From assembly GCA_934477125.1 (NCBI GenBank), contig CAKSOL010000002.1, positions 247,997-311,996 on the forward strand: DNA of 64,000 bases, read 5' to 3'. Positions 27,571 through 35,356 of this stretch are shown here, piece after piece. Each line of letters starts with the position of its first letter. Position 1 is the stretch's first letter. Under the pieces are notes generated by a model. It worked only from the letters and a program-made list of their open reading frames with translations. It was not told where the DNA came from and did no database searches. Made by a program: the position numbers and the translations under genes. This DNA is from an uncultured Eubacteriales bacterium (GTDB lineage: Bacteria; Bacillota; Clostridia; Oscillospirales; Acutalibacteraceae).

Positions 27571-28872
27571 TCAATCTTCAAAATAATATGCCTGGAAAAC
27601 CGTACCGTCGTATAAGATAAATCTGCCTGCGGTATCTTTGGGTATTTGTTCTGCCGCGGCGGTACTGTCGAGTATAATCTGCGACAGTATGTTATCGGCT
27701 CTGCCGCAAATGCGGCAATCAATATTGTTTCGTATCTGCCCCGAAAGAACGGCGGCGTCAGGTCTTTGCGTTGCGAGTATCAGATGAATACCGAAAGCTC
27801 GCCCCTGTCGGGCTATTACAGATAGCTTACTTTCTATTAAGCTTACCCGCTCTTTCTGTTCTTTTGTAAGTCCGGTTTTATCGAGTACCTCGGCAATTTC
27901 ATCACAGGCAAATATGCAGCGTTTCAGTTCTTTTCCTGTTTCTCGGCAGTATTCGTCTATGTTTCGGCAATTACTTTCACGCAGTAAGACTTTTCGCCGC
28001 TGCAATTCATCTGCAAGCCCGGTCAGCAGCGTTATAAGCTCATTTTCATCAAAACACATTTTGCAGTTATCCTGCCAGGCGAAGGGAAAATCCACTCCGC
28101 CCTTAAAATCCGCTATGCTGACTGACATATTTTTCTTTAATGCCTGCATAAGCAATAGCTTTAACAGAACGCTTTTACCGCTGCCTGTCGAGCCGCCGAG
28201 TAAAATGTGCGGTATTTTTTTCAGATCCACCGTGACCGTTCCCAAAAGGCTTTTACCGAGCACGAGCACGGAATTACTGCCTGCAAGATAATTGTCGTTC
28301 CACACCATACGCTTTAAAAGGGAATTATTCGCCTGAACTGTGTAAAGCATAATTTCCTGTTTATCGCTTCCCTCTTTCAGATTTACTATATTCAAATTAA
28401 GCGCAGCCTCTATTTTTTGCCGTTTGTCTTCCCATTCTTTAAGCGGTATACCTACACCGTAAAACCGATATACGGTTACCGAATTGTCTTTTTCGTCCGT
28501 TTCCTTTGAAATAAGCATAGGTATTTCTCCGGCGCTGTTTGTAAACCCGATTCGTTTTAACCCGTTTGAAACGGTTTCGCTGCCGGCAGGAGTTCCGAGC
28601 AGTATAAGCACGGCAGGTGCGACGGCAATAATCATTAGGGGAAAGAAAAGCTTTAGCAAAGCGATAAATGCAGGGGAGATAAAGTCCGTCTTTTCAATAT
28701 CAAAGTAACTTTTGCAGAAAATCCAAAATATTATAACAGCGGCATAAACCGCCAAAATAATATATCTCCCCGATTTATTTTCTCTTACAAAATTATATCC
28801 GTTTTTAATACGAAGCAATAAATACCGCTTTTGCGTCTGCCTTTTCAGTCGTTCCGTATCATTATCAGTCAT
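27571..28872 (-). CDS. FtsK/TcpA-like DNA translocase
   Basis: 433 aa. Two membrane helices (about 37-53 and 70-93) precede an FtsK/SpoIIIE motor with Walker A GGSTGSGKS (226-234), Walker B IFACDEIAE (about 320-328) and LATQRPD (366-372). It is like the TcpA coupling protein of Tn916-type elements and would pump element DNA. ATG 28872 is chosen because GAGGAGG is correctly spaced; a GTG 15 nt upstream overlaps the rep stop. The absence of secretion genes suggests it hands DNA to a helper conjugation system. Confidence 0.88.
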   Translation of the reverse strand: MTDNDTERLKRQTQKRYLLLRIKNGYNFVRENKSGRYIILAVYAAVIIFWIFCKSYFDIEKTDFISPAFIALLKLFFPLMIIAVAPAVLILLGTPAGSETVSNGLKRIGFTNSAGEIPMLISKETDEKDNSVTVYRFYGVGIPLKEWEDKRQKIEAALNLNIVNLKEGSDKQEIMLYTVQANNSLLKRMVWNDNYLAGSNSVLVLGKSLLGTVTVDLKKIPHILLGGSTGSGKSVLLKLLLMQALKKNMSVSIADFKGGVDFPFAWQDNCKMCFDENELITLLTGLADELQRRKVLLRESNCRNIDEYCRETGKELKRCIFACDEIAEVLDKTGLTKEQKERVSLIESKLSVIARQGRAFGIHLILATQRPDAAVLSGQIRNNIDCRICGRADNILSQIILDSTAAAEQIPKDTAGRFILYDGTVFQAYYFED

Positions 28873-28883
28873 AGAAACCCTCC

Positions 28884-29825
28884 TCACTTGAAATAAATTT
28901 CTTCTGTTTGCCCGCTGGCTTTATAAAAGAAAACGCGGTGAATACGGCGTATAAACGCTTTCCATGTTTCGGGGTGATTGTGTTTGACATCAATATACTG
29001 CTCGTTTAAGGGCAGGTTAGAGGTTATATACACCTTTGTATAACACGCTGTGCGGTCGGAATACCGTGCCGGTAGTGTAAGCGGATATATGTCAAGAAAA
29101 TTAAGCATTGTTTCTATGGGTATTTGAGAATTAAATTCTTCAAAAACCAATATATCCTGCCCGTGGTACGAATCAAACCGCACACCGTTTTTCCCGTTGT
29201 AATCGGTAATTCTGCATATTTCGCTTGCAGGGTGCTTTTTATATATGCCGCTTGTTTTTCCCGTACCCGACGCTCCGAACAGATATGTAACGGTAAGCTC
29301 TCTGTTTTCGGAACGGTAGCGCTCCGAAAGATATGCCTCGCGCAAAATATCTATATCCTTTAGCTTAAAGGCAAAAGAGGGTGTTTCGTCTATTATTTCT
29401 GTCGTTGATAAACCGTCCTTTACATTGCAAAGCAGCTTATACATTTTCGGGTCGCGCTCCTCACATTCATTCGGTATATTTCCGAATTCGTAAAAGCTGC
29501 CCTTGTGTGATGTTTCGCTCTTTTTACCGTCCGCCCATTTGCCCTCCTTGCGTATATAGTCGCGGTTTTCCTTTGCGCTGCCGAATGCTTTTTCTATGTG
29601 TGCGGTGGGAAAACGGTTTTTAACTGTTGAAAAGCGGATAGGGGATTTAGAGTAAATGAAAATATGGGTATGAAATGTTCCTGTTGTTGCCGTTTCGTCC
29701 GCCAAACAGTAATAATCCGGACAAAACAGATTTAAAATTTTGCGAATACCGTCACGGTCAAGCCCGCAGTCCTGCGGATTATTGATTGTCAGCGTCCATT
29801 TGCGTGATTGCGGATTAGAAGCCAT
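28884..29825 (-). CDS. rep: CRESS-DNA-virus-like replication initiator (HUH nuclease + SF3 helicase)
   Basis: 313 aa. The order and spacing of motifs match eukaryotic CRESS-DNA virus Reps and bacterial pCRESS plasmids. Motif I is WTLTINNP (10-17), HUH motif II is HTHIF (H52, H54), motif III is YIRKEG (nicking Y90, K93). The SF3 helicase has Walker A GASGTGKT (184-191), Walker B ILVFEEF (225-231), motif C VYITSN (N270) and a following arginine pair. It should nick the origin through Y90 and unwind for rolling-circle replication or transfer. A hairpin carrying the circoviral nonanucleotide lies 37 nt upstream on the same strand. In mobilizable elements such proteins can serve as relaxases. Confidence 0.9.
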   Translation of the reverse strand: MASNPQSRKWTLTINNPQDCGLDRDGIRKILNLFCPDYYCLADETATTGTFHTHIFIYSKSPIRFSTVKNRFPTAHIEKAFGSAKENRDYIRKEGKWADGKKSETSHKGSFYEFGNIPNECEERDPKMYKLLCNVKDGLSTTEIIDETPSFAFKLKDIDILREAYLSERYRSENRELTVTYLFGASGTGKTSGIYKKHPASEICRITDYNGKNGVRFDSYHGQDILVFEEFNSQIPIETMLNFLDIYPLTLPARYSDRTACYTKVYITSNLPLNEQYIDVKHNHPETWKAFIRRIHRVFFYKASGQTEEIYFK

Positions 29826-29861
29826 ATGAAAATCCTCCTTTCATTGCTACTGCTACTTATG

Positions 29862-29975
29862 CTTCCATAAGGGTAATACTTGCCCTTATGGAAGTGCGGC
29901 GCTGCGCTGCCGCCGGGGAATATTTTTACTAAGGCAAAAATATTCTGTTCCCCTGTCGGCATTACAGCGCCGCAC
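29862..29975 (-). other. Candidate CRESS-type rolling-circle origin
   Basis: Perfect 12-bp stem (29862-29873 with 29883-29894, CTTCCATAAGGG and complement) with a 9-nt loop. On the minus (rep-sense) strand the apex reads AAGTATTAC, formed by eight loop bases and the first stem C. This is the porcine circovirus 2 type nonanucleotide, nicked between T and A in the virus. Immediately adjacent are two tandem GCAGC pentamers (minus strand), comparable to iterons. A GTGCGGCGCTG inverted repeat (29894-29904 with 29965-29975) encloses a second AT hairpin (29918-29927 with 29936-29945). The whole region is noncoding and ends at the stop of the next gene. Confidence 0.7.
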
Positions 29976-29979
29976 GGCA

Positions 29980-30300
29980 TTATGGCTTTTTATTAACCAA
30001 TGAAATACCTGTAGCCTTTGCGCTGATTTGTGTTTTTCCCTGGCTTTCGTATGCCGACACTTCAAGTCCGCTGAATTCAACCTCCGCATAACCGTCCGGC
30101 TTTTCCATAAGCTGTTTCCCGTCAATTTTCACGCCGAGCTTTTCAAGGCTTAAATCCGGTAAAGCGACAATATATCGGTATCCGGTAACGGTTTCCGTGC
30201 GGTGTCCGTCCTTATACTCATATGTCGGGACAATATCCACCAACAGCTTTTTTGCGCCGAGAGACGCAGGATCAATTTTCAAATCACGAATGTTTAACAT
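29980..30300 (-). CDS. Conserved-looking element protein, 106 aa
   Basis: 106-aa soluble protein starting MLNIRDLKIDPASLGAKK. AAGGAG lies 9 nt before this ATG; an in-frame start ten codons upstream would bury the ribosome site. No domain recognised. The predicted fold is mostly beta strand, and its place just before the origin and rep suggests a replication accessory role, similar in position to the small Orf22/Orf23-type genes of Tn916-like elements. That role is inference. Confidence 0.7.
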   Translation of the reverse strand: MLNIRDLKIDPASLGAKKLLVDIVPTYEYKDGHRTETVTGYRYIVALPDLSLEKLGVKIDGKQLMEKPDGYAEVEFSGLEVSAYESQGKTQISAKATGISLVNKKP

Positions 30301-30402
30301 TTTTTGTTTCTCCTTTTTAATTTTATTCAAGTTTGGCGCGCACCTTTAACCTGATTGCATTGTAACAGATTTAACAGGTGCGTTTTGCTTCCCCGGCGAA
30401 AC

Positions 30403-30435
30403 AAAAAAAGACCGCCCTGCAAAAAAGCAGGACGG
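30403..30435 (-). terminator. Terminator downstream of the element regulator
   Basis: Leftward hairpin: 9-bp stem (30412-30420 with 30427-30435, one G-T pair) with an A6/T6 loop followed by a run of seven T on the minus strand. It separates the regulator from the 106-aa/rep genes. Confidence 0.75.
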
Positions 30436-30445
30436 CACACAAATT

Positions 30446-30826
30446 TTACTCGTCTATGGGGCTTCCCAACAGAGGCAATCCCTCGTCATAAAGGAAGCTG
30501 TTTGCTTGATCGATGTTCATTTTCTCGGCTATTATTTTATCCCAACATTTCAAATAGGGGAATGCGAGACTGAACAATTCTTTTGTTTCTTTTGAATCTA
30601 ACCCTAAAGCCACACAAACGCTCATAACAATGCGATCTGTAGGCTGATATGTACTGCCTTTATCGTTGCTGTTACGGCATATACGGCTTACGGTAGTTCT
30701 TGTTAACATACTCTTTCTGATTAAATCAGCTTGTGTCATTTTCTTGATTTTCAGATACTTTTTAACGGAATCTGAAAAACTGTTTACTTCTTTGTTATAG
30801 TTGTTGTTTTGCGGGTTAATTGTCAA
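30446..30826 (-). CDS. XRE-like helix-turn-helix regulator
   Basis: 126 aa. Residues about 20-85 form a Cro/CI-type helix-turn-helix (SVKKYLKIKKMTQADLIRKS, then TRTTVSRICR). The C-terminal ~40 residues are of unknown function. The start is uncertain: the longest frame begins with TTG at 30826 and no strong ribosome site is visible, only a weak GGGG. It is likely the regulator of the replication/transfer genes, given its position at their head. Confidence 0.75.
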   Translation of the reverse strand: MTINPQNNNYNKEVNSFSDSVKKYLKIKKMTQADLIRKSMLTRTTVSRICRNSNDKGSTYQPTDRIVMSVCVALGLDSKETKELFSLAFPYLKCWDKIIAEKMNIDQANSFLYDEGLPLLGSPIDE

Positions 30827-30847
30827 TAAGACAACCCCGATTTTCGG

Positions 30848-30934
30848 TTAACCGATTATTCTGCACTCGGAGGCGGAGACAAGTTTAAAATATGCCCAAA
30901 TGCTATGGATACAAAAATACAGTGTATTAACCAT
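30848..30934 (-). CDS. Possible 28-aa leader or small peptide
   Basis: Short frame starting MVNTLYFCIHSIWAYF and ending SASECRIIG. An unusually strong AAGGAGGTGG ribosome site lies directly upstream of the ATG. It stops 21 nt before the regulator start, so it could be a leader peptide that couples translation of the weakly initiated regulator. Real expression is unproven. Confidence 0.4.
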   Translation of the reverse strand: MVNTLYFCIHSIWAYFKLVSASECRIIG

Positions 30935-31021
30935 GGCACCACCTCCTTCTTAAAAAGGGCGAAAAGTTTATAGGTTGACTTTCCGCCTCCGGGAGCAAAA
31001 ACAACAAGTTTTCTTTTGGTA

Positions 31022-31495
31022 GTGAAAAGAGTACAACAATAATGCTGTACTCTTCCACCTTTTTCTCTTATGGACTCACGTATGAGTTTTAACCGTCAGG
31101 GCAGACTGCCCCTATACACGGGTTGTAAATGGTCATTTGATATTGCCGTCAGTCCCGATCACGCTAAAGCATGTCCGACAGCAAGACAGGCGGGGTTTTC
31201 CTTGTTCTGCGGGTTGTGCGGAACGATGGATTTCGCCTGGGCCTGTCTCGGCTACTTTCCATTACTAGGCACTAAAAAACATAAACGGACTCATTACTCA
31301 AACCAAAATCATTGCGGACACGCCGCATTATTTCACATCAAACCTTGCACCATTAGCCTATAACTCCCGAAGTTCGCACTTTGTCCGTCCTAAAGGCGTC
31401 GGGTAGGTCGAAAGCGGTGAGCAAAAAGTGTGGTTCACGGTCTTTTGTTTGCGGTACTAACCCACCGCAAGCAAGAAGCCGTGCAAATTTTAATA
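31022..31495 (-). ncRNA. Large structured noncoding segment: candidate RNA or single-strand origin
   Basis: About 470 nt without a credible gene, GC-richer than its flanks. It begins at a consensus promoter (31501-31529) and ends at a hairpin with a T run (31028-31053). Minus-strand hairpins include one with arms TTGCGGT/ACCGCAA at 31449-31470, GGGCA-GTC-TGCCC, ACTCA-TACG-TGAGT, and CATGC-TTTA-GCGTG. An AGACAGG/CCTGTCT long-range pair brackets the middle. The motif TAGCGT (31161-31166, minus strand) lies at a hairpin apex as CS-6 does in ssoA-type single-strand origins. Either reading fits a rolling-circle element. Confidence 0.5.
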
Positions 31496-31500
31496 TTTTT

Positions 31501-31529
31501 ATTTTATTGCCGCATACTTACAATGTCAA
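31501..31529 (-). promoter_or_regulatory. Promoter for the structured segment / regulator transcript
   Basis: Perfect TTGACA, 17-nt spacer, TAAAAT, pointing left. It would transcribe about 470 nt of structured noncoding sequence before the terminator at 31028-31053 and, on read-through, the small peptide and regulator. Confidence 0.75.
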
Positions 31530-31558
31530 GTGAATAATTTGTGAATAAAATTTAAAGC

Positions 31559-31620
31559 ATACTTTTCATATGGAACATTAAATATGTTTACAAGACCTAA
31601 ATGTTTCATATGAAAAGTAT
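31559..31620. repeat. 21-bp inverted repeat in AT-rich DNA
   Basis: Arms 31559-31579 and 31600-31620 (ATACTTTTCATATGGAACATT and its complement with one mismatch) separated by 20 bp. Each arm contains the palindrome CATATG. It follows the last cargo gene, so it may end that transcript, or it may be an operator near the promoter at 31501-31529. The rest of 31496-31757 is AT-rich with no gene visible. Confidence 0.7.
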
Positions 31621-31757
31621 TATATAGTAGTGGGTAAAGGTGTAGAATTAAGATGCCGATTAGAATGTATGTTGACTTTGTGTCTTTGAAATCTCTTGTT
31701 CAACTATGTCTTTTAAAAGGTTGCGAACAGTTGAAATATCGAATTGCATTCCGCAAT

Positions 31758-32012
31758 CTATTTTTGAACTAAAACTTGATATCCGTCAACTGTAAGTCTA
31801 TAATTCGGCAATTCTGAAAAACCCTGTTCCATAGTGAAATAGCCTAATTCACAGTATTTTTTCATAATTATTTGAAACTCTTGCATTGTGGCACTACGAT
31901 AATTGGGAATATTGATTAAAAAACCATTTAAATAGTTTGTTGCCGCCCATAAATAATTTGGTTTATAATTGTTCTTCCTTAAAAAAGTGATGATTTTATT
32001 TTCGAGATTCAT
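31758..32012 (-). CDS. Hypothetical protein, 84 aa
   Basis: 84 aa starting MNLENKIITFLRKNNYKPNY, with a CGGAGGA ribosome site 8 nt before the ATG. The pattern of short helices followed by YRLTVDGYQVL suggests a winged-helix-like fold, but no family is recognised. It is the last gene of the cargo operon, 78 nt after the 614-aa zinc-ribbon protein. It is AT-rich like its neighbours. Confidence 0.65.
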   Translation of the reverse strand: MNLENKIITFLRKNNYKPNYLWAATNYLNGFLINIPNYRSATMQEFQIIMKKYCELGYFTMEQGFSELPNYRLTVDGYQVLVQK

Positions 32013-32090
32013 ATTTGTATTCCTCCGTTTTTATGTTATCATAAGCTACTGTAAATTATTATTTTTTGAATTGTAACTGCTTAAGTATTT

Positions 32091-33935
32091 TTAGATGATA
32101 TATTCGTCAAGCAGAAAAACAATGATAATAATAAGAAAAACCGTAATAAAAAGTGAGAATTCAATAATACCCATTTTTAAATATTTTTTTAAATCTTTTG
32201 ATAATACTCCTCCATTTTCTTTTTTTGCTTTATTTTTAAAAAATAGAACAAAAATACCTGTCCACCAAAACATCGGGAAAATTCCAAAATGAGCAAAAAA
32301 GTGCATCAAATTTCCCGAAGAAATTTGATTTTCGTTTTTTTTTGTTTCTTTTGACAATTGATTTCCAGACGGTAGTGTTAATTCTCTGAAATTTGAGATT
32401 GAGTCACAAAATTCATATTCTACTATTGAGACATTTTTTAATTCCTTGCTTGAAGCGATTATATTTTGTGTTTTTGAATAATTATCCATAAAACACTTAT
32501 ACATGACTTCTAATGAATTTAATACCTGTTGTCTTTGCAAAGCCACATTTTGACTCATATCATCTAATTTTTTCTTTTTTCTTTTATTAAAGTAAAACGC
32601 TAATAATCCGCATGGCAAGGTTATTAAAAATAGCATAGCAATTCCGATATACATTACAATTGTGAATGAATCTGAAAAAAATGCGCCGACAAGCCATAAA
32701 AATCCTCCTACAATACCTGCTAATATTGCTATAGCTCCTGGGATCGTCCCTTCATTCAGCTTTTTTGTGGCAATTTCCAAGTTTATTTGATTTTCGGTTG
32801 TTTCCTTGTCGGCTGGATAAACCGCCGCAATTTCAAAGTTATCATTATTAAGTATGGAAACGACGGTATAATCTTTTCCTTTGTATTTAAACTCAAACAA
32901 CAAAAAGGGAATATAAATAATTCTGCTTTCTGTTTTTTCTGTTATCAGAGTATAGCTGACATTTTCCGAATAGTCACCGGGGCAGTTTGATTTAGCACTC
33001 CATTGACAAGAAGAAACTTTTTCTTTTAGAAATTGTTTACCCATTCTTTCGAGCCAGGATTTGTCTTTAAAATCTATTTCTATTTCGGTGTTGTTGTATT
33101 TAGAAGTATCTTTGTCTCTAACAATTTTTTCGATATCAAGTCTTTTGATATTTTTAATATTTCTAATAATGTCACTAACCTTTGTTTCTGCTTTTAAAAA
33201 CAATTGTGAGTAAAGATCTTCTGTTGCACCCGCTTTATCGGCAGCACACTTTGCAGTTTTTTCACCGAATTCTTTTGAAATCGAGTATGTACCGCAAGCT
33301 TCCGCAGAAAAGAATCCTGTAGCTGGTTTTCGTTCGATTTCAGTTCTGTATTTTGTTACAGCCTCTTTTTCTGTATGGTATCTGCCGTTTGAATAAACTT
33401 GTTTGTTTTTATATTCTGTGTACGGAATTTCGTGCTTGTAGCAGGAAACTCCAGCAAATTGACCCGATAAATCCGCCGACATTTCAACAAACGGATAATA
33501 TTTTTCGGTTATCGTAACATCTGTTATATTTGCAAAAATATCCGGTGTAACATTTTTGCACGAATAAAGATATTCAAGCGATTTTTTAACAGCTTCGTCA
33601 TGTTCTATATTTTTTTCTATAATATAACAGTTATCCTGTGCTAATTTTAAAAGAGCATCGCTTGCAATTTTATTATCGGGGTTAAAATCCAAAGCTTTTT
33701 GGTAATATTCTTTTGCTTTTTCGGTGTCGCCGCTGCTTTCAAACTGTTTTGCTCGTTTTACCATATTTTCAGAATCTTCGGAATGTTCGATTTTAACTTT
33801 TCCAGTTATTTCAACAAGCAATTTTTGAAGTTCATCTTTTGAATACTGAACACCGCAACTTTGGCATTCAAAAATATCATCTGTAACTTTTTTTATTTCA
33901 TTACTGCCACAAACTTCGCATTGCATTTTTTTCAT
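32091..33935 (-). CDS. Zinc-ribbon/TPR membrane protein (YdjG-like architecture)
   Basis: 614 aa. N-terminal zinc ribbon CEVCGSNE...CQSCG (residues about 6-28), a TPR-like repeat (AKEYYQKALDFNPDNKIA, about 76-93), a large beta-rich middle region, two hydrophobic helices around 405-455, and a C-terminal membrane pair beyond residue 555. The very low GC content stands out from the chromosome. A GAGGACG site precedes the ATG. With the SPFH protein, the zinc-ribbon protein and the membrane protein next door it resembles the B. subtilis YdjGHI arrangement. Function in this element is unknown. Confidence 0.72.
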   Translation of the reverse strand: MKKMQCEVCGSNEIKKVTDDIFECQSCGVQYSKDELQKLLVEITGKVKIEHSEDSENMVKRAKQFESSGDTEKAKEYYQKALDFNPDNKIASDALLKLAQDNCYIIEKNIEHDEAVKKSLEYLYSCKNVTPDIFANITDVTITEKYYPFVEMSADLSGQFAGVSCYKHEIPYTEYKNKQVYSNGRYHTEKEAVTKYRTEIERKPATGFFSAEACGTYSISKEFGEKTAKCAADKAGATEDLYSQLFLKAETKVSDIIRNIKNIKRLDIEKIVRDKDTSKYNNTEIEIDFKDKSWLERMGKQFLKEKVSSCQWSAKSNCPGDYSENVSYTLITEKTESRIIYIPFLLFEFKYKGKDYTVVSILNNDNFEIAAVYPADKETTENQINLEIATKKLNEGTIPGAIAILAGIVGGFLWLVGAFFSDSFTIVMYIGIAMLFLITLPCGLLAFYFNKRKKKKLDDMSQNVALQRQQVLNSLEVMYKCFMDNYSKTQNIIASSKELKNVSIVEYEFCDSISNFRELTLPSGNQLSKETKKNENQISSGNLMHFFAHFGIFPMFWWTGIFVLFFKNKAKKENGGVLSKDLKKYLKMGIIEFSLFITVFLIIIIVFLLDEYII

Positions 33936-34013
33936 TTTTACGTCCTCATTTCTTGAGTTATACTCTTATAGTTCATTTTTATTTTTGCTTTTCTGATAAT
34001 ATGGAAATATCAA

Positions 34014-34715
34014 TCATATTATGAACTTGCATTTCTCGTTCCTGTCCTCAATCAAAGCAATAAGTTCGCATGCGACCGCTGCTGCAATTTCAGAGTCGTG
34101 ATTTGCAACCGCCTCGCATAACTGCTGCATTTCAGCGGTGATTTTTTCTTCAATATCTGCTAGACGTATATTGCTCATAGGGTCTGAATACCGCGCCGCT
34201 TCGTAAACCATTTTGCACTCTGTCCGAACTTCATCGCTTTTAGCGTGTAAAACAAGGCTTTCGGCTTCGGCGGTGAGGTTTTTAATAAATCCGGTTTGGC
34301 GGTTTATTTTTTTATCAACCGACTCAACAAGCTCCGCCGCCGCTTTTGCCTTTATAATTGCAATAGCATTAAAGCCGAGTATTAAAAGGCATGTAACAGC
34401 GCCTACCCAGCCGGGCAGATTCGGGATTGCCATAGCCGCTCCGCCGAAGATAAGCGTTAAAACAAGCCCTGTATAGCTTAAAGTGATAAGCGGAAGATTG
34501 TAGAAAAGCTTTTTAAGATTTTCAGCCTTAAACGCTATGTAAGCGCAAACAAGCTGACCTATAAAAGCGGCGGTTATAAAAATATATCCTACCCAAAAAG
34601 CCCCGCCGAATTTGTTCAGTCCTGCCGCCTCGTTCGGTGTAACAAAGCAAATAATATTAAAGAGCGCAAGCAAAATCGCCCAACAAATTATATAAAGCTT
34701 AAAATTTTTATTCAT
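34014..34715 (-). CDS. Four-helix membrane protein with coiled-coil tail
   Basis: 233 aa. Four predicted membrane helices within residues 7-125, then a helical cytoplasmic tail of about 105 residues rich in Glu/Ala/Lys. ATG 34715 is chosen because GAGGTG lies 6 nt before it; an upstream GTG overlaps that site. No named family. It is flanked by two zinc-ribbon proteins and the SPFH gene, so it is likely the membrane anchor of that set. Confidence 0.7.
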   Translation of the reverse strand: MNKNFKLYIICWAILLALFNIICFVTPNEAAGLNKFGGAFWVGYIFITAAFIGQLVCAYIAFKAENLKKLFYNLPLITLSYTGLVLTLIFGGAAMAIPNLPGWVGAVTCLLILGFNAIAIIKAKAAAELVESVDKKINRQTGFIKNLTAEAESLVLHAKSDEVRTECKMVYEAARYSDPMSNIRLADIEEKITAEMQQLCEAVANHDSEIAAAVACELIALIEDRNEKCKFII

Positions 34716-34732
34716 TATCAGCACCTCGCTGC

Positions 34733-35341
34733 TTAATTTATTTTTATTAAAGCGGTTTTAATTGAAAATACACCAGGTTTGAAATTTACAGTAAATGATT
34801 CTTTTCTGCTTTTTATTGTTATGTATATTACTTCGCTTTTCACCATTCCGCGATTAAATGAGATTATATGATCTCCGATAGGAAGTTTTAAATTGGTTAT
34901 ATAATCTAAATTAAGCGATTTATATTTAATTCCGTCCAAAGTTAAAATTGTTTTACCTTCACTGGAAGGTCTTGGTGCTAATCGCTTAATCGTTAAATTT
35001 GGTTCAGTTATGGTCTTATCAATAATATCCAATCCCTTAAGGGCATCAGGGTTTTGTGCATCTATATCAAGTATTTTATTATAATAAAATTCGGATTTTG
35101 GAATGTCTCCATCGTTGTAAAACTGCTTAGCCCTGATAAGTAAATTTTTAATTTCTTCGGAATGATTAACGTTTACTGTCCCGGAAACATTTACAGTACC
35201 TTTTACTTCAACTGTGCCCCCAATCAACATTTTCTTTGCTTCTTCAATAGAGTATTTACACCCGCAGGATTGACATACAAACACACCGCCGTCCTTTATT
35301 AAATCTTTGCTGCCGCACATTTCACAAGTTAATTGTTTCAT
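34733..35341 (-). CDS. Zinc-ribbon and TPR-like protein
   Basis: 202 aa. N-terminal zinc ribbon CEMCGSKD...CQSCGCKYS (about 6-30) almost the same as the one in the 614-aa protein, followed by a GTVxVxGTVNVSGTVNV repeat segment, a TPR-like helical pair (about 60-105) and a beta-sandwich-like C-terminal domain. No membrane helix. The shared zinc ribbon suggests paired assembly or common ancestry with the 614-aa protein. Confidence 0.7.
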   Translation of the reverse strand: MKQLTCEMCGSKDLIKDGGVFVCQSCGCKYSIEEAKKMLIGGTVEVKGTVNVSGTVNVNHSEEIKNLLIRAKQFYNDGDIPKSEFYYNKILDIDAQNPDALKGLDIIDKTITEPNLTIKRLAPRPSSEGKTILTLDGIKYKSLNLDYITNLKLPIGDHIISFNRGMVKSEVIYITIKSRKESFTVNFKPGVFSIKTALIKIN

Positions 35342-35356
35342 TTGTTATTAACTCCA

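Noticed and set aside
31070..31363. 97-codon rightward open frame over the structured segment
   Set aside because: No ribosome site and cysteine/proline-rich composition unlike a real protein; it runs antisense to the hairpin-rich transcript.
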